A DNA stretch of 64,000 nucleotides, taken from assembly GCF_943734655.1 (NCBI RefSeq), contig NC_071355.1, positions 28,556,964 through 28,620,963 of the forward strand, read 5' to 3'. Source of the DNA: Sabethes cyaneus. Taxonomy: Eukaryota; Arthropoda; Insecta; Diptera; Culicidae. Shown here in pieces: positions 11,477-22,376 of the stretch. Under the pieces are notes generated by a model that saw only the letters and a list, made by a program, of their open reading frames with translations, was not told where the DNA came from and made no database searches. The position numbers and the translations under genes were made by a program. Position 1 is the first letter of the stretch, and the number at the start of each line of letters is the position of its first letter.

Positions 11477-11770
11477 CTAAGAATAGTAAAGATAAACAAT
11501 GTGGGCACCGTCTTCAATTTGAACCCGAGTATCACATGAACGCCAAATAAGCTCTCCGATATCTGATAAAACGTAATCCGGTAAAGTCTTTGTTAGGGAC
11601 AATATTCCACCATTCCATCTTTCCCCTTGATCCAGCCGTGGAATTATCACCTCGCCTCGTGTAAGACGACGACCGACGTGACGACGCGACGTGCTCGGTA
11701 CCTGCATCACCTGCCCGTCACGAGAAAATCCAAATGCATTAGCAGATAACAGCAAATCCGTTCGGAAGGC
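11477..11770 (-). CDS. Unrecognised open frame, about 95 residues
   Basis: The minus-strand frame, open from about 11776, reads LLLSANAFGFSRDGQVMQV and ends in GAHIVYLYYS. The composition looks protein-like rather than low-complexity, but I recognise no domain and see no AUG at its start (the first residues come from TTG CTG). It could be an exon, a gene fragment or chance. It lies near the frame at 11972-12226 on the same strand, but no splice pair joining the two was established. Confidence 0.2.
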   Translation of the reverse strand, partial: AFRTDLLLSANAFGFSRDGQVMQVPSTSRRHVGRRLTRGEVIIPRLDQGERWNGGILSLTKTLPDYVLSDIGELIWRSCDTRVQIEDGAHIVYLYYS

Positions 11771-11971
11771 TTACGAATATTTCACAAACACCCAGGTACT
11801 ACATCCGTTGTTCGTCGTTAGCACCTTTGAATAGTTGCAACAGAACAAAAAACCGCGCGCCATAAATCAATCAAAACTTTCTAGCACACTAAAAAGTGAA
11901 CTCACACGTCGTTTAATTATACAATTTCGAAGCTGCACTAATGATTGTCTTATCTGCATTTCTACATGTTT

Positions 11972-12226
11972 TTAATTGATTGAGCGGTAAACACTTAGCT
12001 GAAATACTTTCACCAGCACTTTCTTATCAATTTCACCGATGCGTGAGTTCGAGTCAAAATATGCTTCCCGCCAAGCAAGATTAGGGATTAGGGGTTCGCT
12101 GCAATAGTCACTGTATACCAGAGAGTTACCACTACTATATAGTTTGGCGGAATTAAGGAAGAGATTATATTTCAAAGATTTGAAAAATTTCTGAATACGT
12201 TTTGGAGGAAAATAATATCTACTCAT
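11972..12226 (-). CDS. Unrecognised ORF with mitochondrial-presequence-like N-terminus
   Basis: The minus-strand ORF starts with ATG at 12226 and runs 84 residues. The first ~33 residues are rich in Lys, Arg, Ser and aromatics with almost no acid and end in KLYSSGN, as in mitochondrial targeting peptides. Then comes SLVYSDYCSEPLIPNLAWRE, which loosely resembles the start of insect 4-coumarate-CoA-ligase-like acyl-CoA synthetases, although no catalytic motif follows. Upstream of the ATG (minus strand) is an AT-rich TATA-like stretch. It may be the first exon of a gene or a gene fragment. Identity is not established. Confidence 0.25.
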   Translation of the reverse strand: MSRYYFPPKRIQKFFKSLKYNLFLNSAKLYSSGNSLVYSDYCSEPLIPNLAWREAYFDSNSRIGEIDKKVLVKVFQLSVYRSIN

Positions 12227-13249
12227 ATTTTTATATCCGCCAGTCTATATATTTAAAAACTTTCGGGGTTTGTCCCGCCGTTAAAGATTATGGACCGTAC
12301 CAAAAATGAGCAATTTAACCTCTGGCATGGCCTGTTGGCGGTTGGTGCTTACATTATGCGCGCGCTGCTCTTATCAACTCGAACCAGCGCAAATGTTTAC
12401 GTTTACGGTAGCAGACCGAAAGGTGCCTGAAGATGAGACATCAAGTGTAGACACGTAATATTTTTTTTCACACCCCCTCGAGAATTTTTCTTCTGAGTCA
12501 GGTTCAATCACTACTCAACCTGTCGGAGTTGTAATTACGAAATTAATTGATTGTTGAAGATTTTTTTCTTTGAAGCACTTGAACAGGACAAGGGCAAAAA
12601 TGTTACACCTGTTGTCTGATGAATTGTTCACCTTAACATTAAAAAAATCTTTTAGAACACTTGTTCGAACAAAATGGGAAAATAAACCCAAAAAAATCCG
12701 CTATTAGTGATAACTACGAAGGAAAAAAGTGATCGTTAAACGTTCGTAGTAACTCTATGAGTATGTAACTTTACCATAGATACTTACACTGAAGTTAGCT
12801 ATTGGTGCTAAGGAAAATCATCCTATCCGGGAGGAAAGTTCAAGGTCTGCATCAGGATAGCCTCTGCCGAATAGAAGCTTTTCGCTATCAGTTTTGTTTC
12901 CGGAATAGCTGTTTCGTCGCTTAGTGACCGTTGGCCAGCAACGATACTTTTTGTGTGATTTTGCTTTTCGAAGCAGAAAATGTTTTTGCGTTCTAGAGGA
13001 GAAATATTATTGTTTTGTAAGACTCAACTTTTGAAATTACAGATTCTATCGATATTTTGTTAAGCTTTCCTGCAGTCTAATTCTAATAAACGTCTTCAAA
13101 CTGAATTTCCAACCAAGACACATAGATCAACTCAAAACTTAAATAGAATAAATGCACGTCAAGTCAAAGTCCGCGCAGCATTGCTCTTGCATACAGTACG
13201 CGTCTTCTACCATTTATAGAATCCGAGATTCAAAGTCCATATCGATCAC
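12227..13249. other. No gene recognised
   Basis: No open frame of note and no clear repeat, apart from AT-rich stretches. Confidence 0.4.
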
Positions 13250-13960
13250 AAAGAAAATCCGACAATCTGTTGCTGAACTTCTGCTGCTTTGAAACCATAA
13301 TATTCATTATGGCCTTCAGACTTTTCTTAGATTGCCGGCAACTATCCGAAGTAATCCCCATAGTTTTTTCTGCCGAAACGTCTTTGATTAGTCACAGACG
13401 GACGCTTCTGAGTGCTTACTTATGTTAGAAAGTCAGCTAACTTTTGTAGGTTTCTCCGCAACTGCCAAGTTCTTGGTATGTGAAGAACGGCCATCTATCA
13501 ACAGTAGCACGGGTTTGCACTTTCTTTAGCGTACACGTGTTCTACGAAATGATCAAACCAAATTTCGAACGCTTCGGTAGTCATGTACCCTGGAAAGTTT
13601 TGTTCCAGGTTGGGCTCTGAATTTGGGAGCTTCTAATGTTCGAGCTCTAGGAAATACAATGAATTGGCGGAAGGCACTTGCCGCTCGCCGACAGAGACAT
13701 TGATTATCTCCCGTTGTTTTTCTGAAAAAACATTGCTTACTCGTTTTTTGTCTCGAGGGTAGCATACAGTGAAAATAGCCGTCTCCTCAATATCAAATAC
13801 AATACGCTTCGGAGTGAAATTTGTCCCTTGAGATGCATCTTCCTGCGCAACGAAGAAGGCATTAACGGAAATTTGCCCTTGCAGCTGATGTTAGCTACTG
13901 TGTTACCTGATTCATAACGAACCTCTATTTCCGAAATTCTAAAATCTCTCATGCTTTTAA
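13250..13960 (-). pseudogene. pogo/Tigger-like DDE transposase relic
   Basis: Minus-strand translation over several frames gives FDIEETAIFTV (the NxDETG block with the first catalytic aspartate displaced), then a stretch matching the basic/serine-rich linker, then NFPGYMTTEAFEIWFDHFVEH, which fits the GWMT...FxxWxxHF block of pogo-group transposases. A degraded ..LLIDGRSSHTKN region follows in another frame, as in the LLxDNHxSH block. Frameshifts and stops are frequent, so it is inactive. Confidence 0.5.
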
Positions 13961-14021
13961 TTTTGGATTGACCAAACTCGTGACTTTAGTCATGACCTTG
14001 AAATGCGGTCAGGCATATATT

Positions 14022-14431
14022 AATATTTTTTGAAACGATGATTATACAATTGATGAAGGGACGGTAAGGGAAAGTAATGAAGAAGGATTTTTTCGGGAAT
14101 GAAGGGGAAAGAGTGGAAAGGAAGGGGGGGGGGGGGGGTAATAGGTAGCTACGCTTAACAAGTTGTCGTTGTGACTCCTATCTTTTGTCCAATGCTGGAA
14201 GGTGCATGGGTCGAACCAAGCTGTTTCAAGATTACAGCTTGGTTCGACCCATGCACCATCCAGCATTGGACCTAAGATAGGAGTCACAACGACAACTTGT
14301 TAAGCGTAGCTACCTATTACCACCTCCCCCTTCCTTTCCACTCTTTCCCCTCCATTCTCAAAAAATCCTTCTTCATTACTTTCCCTTACCGTCCCTTCAT
14401 CAATTGTAGATTCATCGTTTCAAAAAATATT
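14022..14431. repeat. Long near-perfect inverted repeat (hairpin), ~200-bp arms
   Basis: The left arm (14022-14224) and right arm (14234-14431) are reverse complements with few mismatches and only a 9-base spacer. The left arm contains a run of G that is a shorter C-rich run on the right. The outer part belongs to the repeat family also seen at 560-900 and 17790-18060, so this appears to be two copies of one element in head-to-head fusion. A transcript through it would fold into a long double-stranded RNA. Confidence 0.85.
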
Positions 14432-14445
14432 GGTAGAAAATGGTT

Positions 14446-15575
14446 AAAAAATAAGAATTACACTTTTGATACCTCGAAATAGTCGGCCCCTCGTTCTTCA
14501 GGGGCCTAACAGTTTCAAAAAAAGTTGAATTTTGAGCAAACTTTGTGATCTACATAATGTGATATTTCATAAATTTGCCATGAAACAACTAACAAATAGC
14601 CCGGTTTTGTAAAGAAGAAGAACAGGGCTTTCAAATTAAACAAAAAAATGTTTGCCGGCCATCTTGGATTTGGTCGTCATACTGGATTTTATCAAAAAAT
14701 CGCCGTTTTCATCATGAGCCCCCTAACCGATTTTCATTTTAAGACCACCATTGGAAAGCTGAAAAACGCTACAAGAAACATTCATAAAATTAGGTGTGCA
14801 ATGGCATTAACTGAATAACACAACCAGTTATTTGTAGCAAGGTTCACAATTTTCATATAATTATTGATATTTCCAAAATTTGCTATGAAACAAACTACAA
14901 ACGACACGGTTTTATAAAGAGGACAGTTAGGGTTTATAAACGAAGTGAAAAAAATTGGCGGCCATCTTAGATTTGGCCGCCATGTTGGATTTTATCAAAA
15001 AGCACCGTTTTCGCCATGATCCTCCCAACCGATTTTAGTTTTAAAACCACTATCGGAAAGCTGAGAAAAAATGCTATAAGATACATTCATCAAATTACAT
15101 GTGTAGCGGCAGTAAATAAACGAAACAATTAATTATCTGTATCAAGGTTAACAACTCTCATATAATGGAACATCTTGCTACAGAAAATTGTTTAGTGTAC
15201 AGAAATTTAGTTAATGCCATTGCACATCTCACTTGATGAAAGTTTCTTATAGCATTTTTTCTCAGTTTTCCGATGGTGGTCTTAAAATCGGTTGGGGGGA
15301 TCATGGTGAAAATGGCAATTTTTTGATAAAATCCAATATGACGACCAAATCCAAGATGGCCGGCAAAATTTTTTTTATTCCATTTGGAAGCCCTGTTCTT
15401 CTTCTTTACAGAACCGGGCCATTTGTTAGTTGTTTCATGGCAAATTTAAGTAGTATCACATGATACAGACCCCAAGGCTTGCTCAAAATTCAATTTTTTT
15501 TGAAACTGTTAGGCCCCTTAGAGAACGAGGGGTCCACTATTTCGAGGTATCAAAAGTGTAATTCTTATTTTGCAA
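14446..15575. mobile_element. Inverted-repeat element with ~330-bp arms and an internal direct copy
   Basis: The left arm (about 14446-14790) carries 'aagaattacacttttgatac', 'aggggcctaacagtttc', 'gccggccatcttggatttgg' and 'accgattttcattttaagac'. The right arm (about 15225-15575) carries the same blocks in inverted order and orientation. Between them, 14880-15110 is a third, diverged copy in the left-arm orientation. No transposase is present. The structure resembles a foldback-type or MITE-like element. The outer edges match down to 'aaaataagaattacac'; no target duplication could be fixed. Confidence 0.7.
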
Positions 15576-16276
15576 CAATTTTCAACAAATTAAGCGCAAA
15601 AGTTCCAATATTTGAAGACCTCGTGTTAATACTGGCCCCGCTTTTAGCGAGAATTACTCAAATTCGAAAGTTCCCTCCCATACGTCGTGTATTTCCGCAA
15701 CATCGGCTTCAGATTACTTGATAAGTATAGTAAATATGATAAAAATTTGTCAAATCACTATTGATATAATCATGAATAGAATGCATTGTCAAGATCAAAC
15801 CAGTGAAGCAATCACAGGTAAGCATGATTTTGCTCCGCAGGTCCGCGCGACGGCAAGTTTATACACTTGCGAATTCAATGACCTCGATATTAGAAATAAA
15901 GTGACAAGGCAGGAAACATCCAATAGTATGTAAAGAAATGTGTTTCGATTAAACCTAGAGCGGGATAACTGAAGTTGTTAGAGCGTCTAAGTGGAATACG
16001 AAGATTGAAATTGAAAACTTTCTGATTAAATTCGACTTCTAATTAAGGTGAAATTAGTCGTCATCGATTCTGCAAGTGTCGAAAGCAGTTTTTTTCATTG
16101 AAAAATTTTGTTCATGAAAATATATTTACTGTATTCAGGTTGACAAGAAGAATGCAGTGAGTACACTTCTATAAACAGAACCTCGCTCTTGGGTCCAAAA
16201 ACTGCTTCCGAAATTGGGCTTTCCGACGAAAAGTTAATGACTGCTAGTTTTCCGTTAGTTCAAAAAATTAATGGTA
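15576..16276. other. No gene recognised
   Basis: Open frames at 15479-15721 and 15718-15933 overlap the preceding element or have no recognisable motif. Confidence 0.4.
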
Positions 16277-17210
16277 GGGTAGCACGGAGCAAGATGCCCA
16301 CGTTAAGCTCACTATCAATATATCCGAAGAAATCTACAGCAAAGGGCTCAAAACCCTCGCTACGTTATCTTTTACAGTCTTTTCTATAACCTGTATGCAT
16401 ATTGGGTGCTAAAAGTTATAACGCATATCAAATATTCACGAGCAAAAATTCATCGATTTTTGGGAATTTTTCCAACCAGCCGGGCAAGATGACCATCCTT
16501 TCCAAAAGCTATTAAACCTTCATTGTATTTCACGTATAATCTAAATAATAAATATTATGGATTCAAGCTGGACATAAACTATTTTAAACATTATTTGAAT
16601 AATTTGGAGTGTATAGTTAACCATAAAAAAGTTGTTCATTGAATGTACGTATTCCTCTGTAGTCATTATTAGACAGAAATATGTTAAACAATGTATTTTT
16701 ATCGAAAACAAATAAATATGCAAGTTTATTCCGTTACAAATATTTTATGCAGCGATTGTTGCTGATTTAAGGTTATGGTTATGCAATTCAGGGTAGCAAT
16801 CTTGGTCTATAAAGCGGTGCGAATTTTGCCCCGCAAGTAAATGTATGTTTTAAAAGTAATTTGTGGTAAATACATTATCTGCATAATTCCGGCAATATCA
16901 ACATCTGATTCATTACTAAAATCAATGCCACGATAACTCTTTCGTTAGATGAAAAATTTTTTAAATCACGATTAAAACCTTATTTTATGGCTGCGCAATC
17001 TTATAATAAATGCAGTATTTTTAATCATCGATCTATTATTTATGTTATCGAAGAGTTCAATGATTTTATTTTTGTAATTGTTTGAATTATTGTTAGATGT
17101 AGTGTTTATTTACGCGTACGGTTACTAATTATATAGCTTTATTATGGCGTATATAACGATTGGAAGGGTGGTCATCTTGCCTCGGGTGGGTATCTTGCCC
17201 CTTCCTACCC
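16277..17210. mobile_element. TIR element with TA flanks and 'caagatgcccac' ends
   Basis: The left end 'gggtagcacggagcaagatg' and the right end 'catcttgcctcgggtgggta...cttcctaccc' are imperfect inverted repeats. Both are flanked by TA, which fits TA-targeting (Tc1/mariner-type) insertion. Subterminal copies of 'gggcaagatgaccatc' occur near 16483 and 17170. The interior is AT-rich and has no transposase, so the element is non-autonomous. Confidence 0.65.
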
Positions 17211-17469
17211 TAGAATTCAATCGGAAAAAGGTTACTTTAATTTCAATCTAAATCAAGTTAATGTCCCGAAAGTAAACAATTTTGTAAAAGTGTAAAACTA
17301 CCCTTTATCTACAATTAATTTCATTATTTGAACGTTGAAGCTAAACCAAATTGACCCATTATATCGAGAATTGTACGAATTTACTTGAAGCGTGCGACGT
17401 ATTTAAAACTCTACCACATTCTATTGGAGAGTTGAGTTATTTTCCTCCTTTCCTATTGAGTTATCTGTC

Positions 17470-17757
17470 CTCTGCAGAGATGCCATATTTTCTAAAAAAA
17501 ATGTCTGCAACTACTCGAAAACCGAAAAAATCGAGCAGTTTTCCGGCTACTCGAATTTTCTGGTTTAAAAATAATCTGCGAAAATCTGCACACTTTTTTA
17601 GGAAGTCTATGAAAGTTTAAAGAGCTTCGAACAAAAATCTGCACCAAAACAATAAAAGTCAGAAAAACTGCAAATATCTGCAAATTTATAATGATCTGCA
17701 AGACCGTTCCAAAAATCTGGAATTTGCAGACAAATCTGCATGTCTGGTATCCCTGGT
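17470..17757. mobile_element. Dispersed repeat ending in 'ccagggataccagacatgca' (copy A)
   Basis: Read on the minus strand from 17757, this repeat starts with 'cagggataccagacatgcag' and continues with many 'ctgcaaatttgcagat' variants. The same start occurs at 43467 on the plus strand. The opposite end near 17477 reads 'cagagatgccatat', an imperfect inverted match. It is a short non-coding element. Confidence 0.4.
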
Positions 17758-17789
17758 CCTCTGTCAATTGTCAAATCACTGGACTGAGA

Positions 17790-18060
17790 AAGTCTAGTCT
17801 AACTCGTTTTACTGACGAGAAGATGAAACTGTGCAGGCACTTGCCATTTGGCACTGCACGTGACGTTGCTCGTCCGCTAATGTGTTCGCCGCGATTCTCA
17901 ACGTGGCTGTTCAGGGAAAGGTTCCGTTCCTATGGAATAGACTAGTCTCGTGTTTTTGTCTTGACCTTTTAATGCGGACAAGCATATAATTAATTGTTTA
18001 TAACGGTAGTTTTTTACAAACAACGAAAGGGACGGTAGAAGAAAGTAGTGAAACAAAGAT
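17790..18060. repeat. Dispersed Penelope-associated repeat (copy 2)
   Basis: It contains 'aggttccgttcctatgg', 'tcgtgtttttgtcttgacc' and 'gggacggtagaagaaagta', in the same order as 560-900 and in the same orientation. It is diverged from copy 1 and not inverted. Confidence 0.5.
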
Positions 18061-18759
18061 GTTGATAGGATCCAAACAGAATGGGACAAGGCGTGATGCT
18101 CCTTTTTCGCAGAACTAGCAACGCAATGACAATGACATTTCAGCAACTCTACTCTACTATCTATAGCTTCGATCTGGAATGATTAACACTAGCATGTTCA
18201 GTGCTCATAAACACAGTTAATCGCTGTTTTATAGTATAACTCCAAATGACTTGAGGGCCAAACAGCATTGTGCGTTAATGCACCCAGCGTTATTTTGATA
18301 GTTTTCTCAAGGATTTACCGACAAATTGACTCTGCTGATGGATGCGTTGACGGCGTCAACTTGACGCATAGCTCTATTTGGCCATATAACCCCAAGGTTG
18401 GTCTTATCCACATTACTCCTAATCGCATTACTAACGTATGAGTAAAAAAAGTTGACTAATCTCGAATGAGGCTGAAATAAAACCACAAAAGATATTTCAA
18501 ACATGTTTTTCTTCAGTTCTACGTTTTTTTTTGACGTCTACGTTTACTGATGCTTCCGCATAAAATGTCCATATTGGCCAAATACTTTTTTACCGTTTGC
18601 CCGGAATGATGAAGCCATCTTGCTGTCGGAGTGCCTCTTCAGCTTCTGCTGCACTTTATGGTCGCTCAGCACCGTCGAGCAGCTGAAATCAGTCTTTCGT
18701 TCGTTGTTCTTGTTGTTGTTGTGTTTGACTTTCTCCAGAAGGGAGGTAGATTCATTGGA
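18061..18759. other. No gene recognised
   Basis: No coding region seen. From about 18600 on, the DNA may be the decayed 3' end of the adjoining minus-strand jockey relic. Confidence 0.35.
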
Positions 18760-20005
18760 TCGCGCCATGTCACGCAGGTCTCTCAACGCTTGCAGCTTGC
18801 CTCAGGAAACATTTTTGTACCCGTTCGATATGCAGATTCCACGACAACTGATAGGGGCACCATACCAAGCAAGCATTACCAATCAGTGAGCGTACCAACG
18901 GACAGTACAGCGCCTTCATTCAGTAAGGAGAACTGAAGTCACGTGCAATTTTAGTGATGAAACCGAGCTGCCGGGAGGCTAGAGCCCCTTGAAATTTGGC
19001 AAAGCGACCCTGGCAGGGTATTAGACTTTATAAAACGAGCCGAGCCTAACTGGGATCGTGTGCCATGTCAACCTTTGTCCATTACACCTTAATTGTGACA
19101 GGATATTTGACTAGCACCATGTTTGATTATGAGTTATACAACAATATTCCTTATCAATGGACGCAGTTGTAATATGGCTCTACACGAAAAAAATTGAACG
19201 TGAGTTTGGTGTCAAGCAGTACCCCAAGATCATTGACTTGGTCGACTCTCGTGAGTACATGCTCATTTATTCGGTACTTGGAAACAAACGCACTTGTAAT
19301 GCGGTGGAAAGTCATCCCTTCACATTTTGTGATGCTGATAGCAAGCCAATTTTTCTTGCAGCAGCCAACAAACACCATAGACGATTGAATCCAAGGACCT
19401 GGATACAATCGTCTATGGAACGAACTGCTGAATATAGTTTCAAATTATCAGCATACATCAGTTTGAATCCAAATCCAAGCAGCGAGAAGCAATATCGTTC
19501 ACAAATAGCAAAAACACAATCGCTCCCACGTTGCTACCTTGTGGTACACCCGAGAGGTTGGTAAACTGGGAAAAGAAGCAGAAGTCAAGCTGCACATGTA
19601 GAACTCTGTCACAGGTAGGAGCCGAGCCATTTCAGCAGCAGCAGTATTTTATGATCTATACGATCGAACATAGCCTTAACACTAAACATACCGACTGCAC
19701 TCTACGAATAATTTTCGCTAGCGGACCGAAAAATGCCGTGATTGTCGACAGATTGGCGTTAATATTTTTCTCGATAAAAAGAGAAATATAAGAGCAGTAA
19801 CCTTTGCATTATGTTTTGATATATTTTCTAATAAAAATAGTTAAGTGGAATAGTGTTATAACGCCGTGAAGATGAGCCAAAAGAGCGAGGGTTCAAATGA
19901 CTCCTTCACTGTATGTTTAGTGTTAAAATCCGTGTAGATCATATCAATTTGTGCCTTTTGTTCCATGTTGAATATACAAGTAGACGTGAAATTCAATAGG
20001 TTTGT
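18760..20005 (-). pseudogene. jockey-like non-LTR retrotransposon, reverse transcriptase relic
   Basis: In minus-strand order, the pieces are: NFTSTCIFNMEQKAQIDMIY near 19935-20000, then TDF and, beyond an inserted element, KAMFDRIDHKILLLK (palm motif A) ending at about 19675. GVPQGSNVGAIVFLLFVNDI follows (19490-19560), then an LMYADN box where YADD is expected, then RVDQVNDLGVLLDTKLTF (19190-19260), and FITKIARDFSSPY..KALYCPLVRS (about 18860-18960). The order fits a jockey-group reverse transcriptase and its C-terminal part. The Asp-to-Asn change in the YADD box, frameshifts and the inserted 243-bp element make it inactive. Confidence 0.65.
19680..19922. mobile_element. TTAA-flanked MITE inside the jockey relic
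   Basis: The ends are the inverted repeat 'cactaaacatac' (left) and 'gtatgtttagtg' (right), directly flanked on both sides by TTAA (19676-19679 and 19923-19926). Removing the element and one TTAA rejoins the retrotransposon frame exactly, giving YTDF followed by KAMFDR. TTAA duplication is the hallmark of piggyBac-type transposition. The 243-bp interior holds no transposase. Confidence 0.8.
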
Positions 20006-20295
20006 GCTTACCGATCGACCAGACATAAATTTATGAAGTAATTTGCGGTATCGTCACCAACGAGAATGACATTAGCTGCGGATCGTTTATGTAGGAGTGA
20101 GAGGGGAGCAAAGAGTGGAGGAGGAGATCCGGGAGTTTGAAACTTGATGCTGTTGATATTATTACTACTGCAAACAGCCTCAGCGAGGGCCTCAGCTAAT
20201 GTCAAAAAATCTTTATATGTGTGCGTGGTGGAATACTTCATGTTGGTCGGTGGATATATAGTATTTTGTTCTAGGAAGAATAAAATTGCTCACTA

Positions 20296-20514
20296 TTATT
20301 TCAAATAGCTAGCAAAGACTACTAAATCAGCAAAAACATTAGCAGATGCAACGACAACCTCCGAGTCAAATACAGATTTTTCGGTAAAAGTAGGCGCGAA
20401 AATTTTCGCGAACAGCTCACATGATTCCAAAATACTACTTCCTGCAGCGTCATCGAAAAACGCATTAAAAGGGGAGTAGCAGAATGTTTTCGTTTCTATA
20501 TAACAAAATTCCAA
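20296..20514 (-). pseudogene. Possible jockey-like linker fragment
   Basis: The minus-strand frame contains CELFAKIFAPTFTEKSVFDS, which resembles the region between endonuclease and reverse transcriptase of jockey elements (…NLFADFFASVYTE…). It lies upstream of the relic at 18760-20005 in the same orientation and may belong to it. The intervening 20006-20295 is not recognised. Confidence 0.3.
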
Positions 20515-22206
20515 AAACTTTTTGGATTTCTGCGGAGGTCAATTTGAACCCGCATAACATAGGATTCGAACAATGCAGTATTCAACCGTCGATATGCATC
20601 ACTTGATCGTTTGAAATTCTGTTTTGCATTGCAATCTTCTAAAAACAATGTTTACGCTGCCAGAAGTTGCGTGCTCGTTTCAGCTCACGAAGGCGAAGAG
20701 TGGACCATGGAGGGGATCCGGTGGACACGAAATGCCTCACGTTCAACTGTTCAACTTTTTCGCTCCGGAGAAAGCTGGTAGTATGTACAATGTTTCGAAC
20801 GTAGTTGCTGGAGTGTTTTCGCCACGGCTGCTGCAGCTGCAAATCAACTGATAACACTGTCAAATCTGTACACAACAGGGTTGCTACGATTGTCGACGCA
20901 TAGGTGGATTCACCTCCAGGTGGCAGGGTAAACGCATAAAAATTTGTCCTCTCTCTGTCTCACCCACACACACATACAAACACTCATTCTATCTCTCTTT
21001 CAATCAATTTCTCACTCTTGTACTTCCACCCTATAAATTTTTTGTAAAGTTATGGTCATAGGCCACATTGTTTGTAGAAATCAGAGATTAAATCTGTGTG
21101 CCTCCGAAACCTGTTCTACGGCCATGGGGAGCATGATCACATTCAAAAAATTCACAAAATTCGAAAATTTTTAATACCCAACATGATTGCTCTTTGTTGG
21201 AATCAAAAAATTGGCCTCTTTCTTTGGACAAACCGGTTTCCAGTAGAACCTATGCTCTATCCGGCAATTCACGCACGCTATTTTTTAGTTCTTGTTCAAA
21301 CCTATAAGTTTGCTAAACATCGTTTGATTCTAATGTGCTATTTAAGCTACGTGGATACACATTGTATTTGCCCTGGTTAAATTTTAAAGTTGTATACCCG
21401 AAAATCTTAAAAGCATTTATTTATCTTAGATTTTATGCTTTATGACCATTATGAATGTTCGATTCAAATGCTAATAAATCCAGGCAGTCACGGCAAGATA
21501 AAATACCTAAACTGTGCGCTAAAATCAGAACGGAAAGTTACCATTTCAACACCATTCAGCCGACAGACACAAAACGATCACGCACTCTGCTCGTGCACTC
21601 CAGACTGTGCCCGTTGCTGTGCGCGTGTGCAGGATTTGTGCGCGTTGTTCACACTGCGGCAACGTGCACAGACCAATCTCGCAGATACAAAGAAAAGCAC
21701 GCAAACAGGTCAGTTACGTCGTCCAGCATGATTGCGGTTGATGAATCGGAAATTGGCAGTTTTTTGCCGGTTTGTTCCTTCTCGAAAAGCGCACAGTTTG
21801 CGGGCACTTAAAGATAAAGCTTATCGGGCCAAGTGACCTCGGAGCACCAACCGAACTGGATCAGCGTTTCCAGTCCGAATCGAATTATTGGATTGGAGGG
21901 CAATTTTATTATTTGGCAATACACATCCGTCAGCAATGCAGCCTTGAGCATAATCGTAATTCTGGTGAAATGCTGAACCAGTTGCCATAATTCAAAATAT
22001 TTACTTCCAAGATTGATTGATTAATAAACTAACTATTTCCTTTGTTGTCCACCGGTTGGACTTTAAGACTATCGACCCCAATTGAAGCTCTCAAAAAAGC
22101 TTCCAGTAGGTACATCCTCTCAGTTCGACGCAAACAATTTTGAAAGCACCGCTTATCGCGGCTCATCTCTCGTTTTGTTTGTTGACGCGTGCTGCCGCTC
22201 GGCTTA
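20515..22206. other. Upstream region of eEF1A; no other gene recognised
   Basis: The block 21115-21365 is similar to 60600-60860: both carry 'attcacgcacgcta' or 'attcatgcacgcta' followed by matching codons when translated. It is a dispersed repeat. CA-rich simple sequence lies at 20955-20990. The GC-richer DNA from about 21500 to 22200 may contain the eEF1A promoter, but specific elements cannot be named. Confidence 0.4.
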
Positions 22207-22213
22207 CCTTTTT
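22207..22213 (+). promoter_or_regulatory. Candidate TCT (polypyrimidine) initiator of eEF1A
   Basis: The sequence 'cctttttt' at 22207-22214 fits the YC(+1)TTTYY initiator found at transcription starts of insect translation-machinery genes. It lies 484 bases upstream of the start codon, just before a well-formed leader exon and splice donor. The start site is inferred from sequence only. Confidence 0.35.
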
Positions 22214-22376
22214 TCGGCGGCCACTGGCGTGCGCCGTCCGTCGTCTAGAACTAAGAAAATTCGTTCCACGCACAATCAGTTCGGTGGAAGACTTTGGCTG
22301 AAGCGGTTTAGCCTTAGCACTTTCGATCCGCGCTGGCTTTCGGAAGTATTTGCCTCTTATTTCGAAGTTTACTGTT

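Noticed and set aside
14124..14139. Run of G that could suggest a G-quadruplex
   Set aside because: Single homopolymer-like run without spaced G-tracts; part of the inverted repeat and prone to sequencing error.
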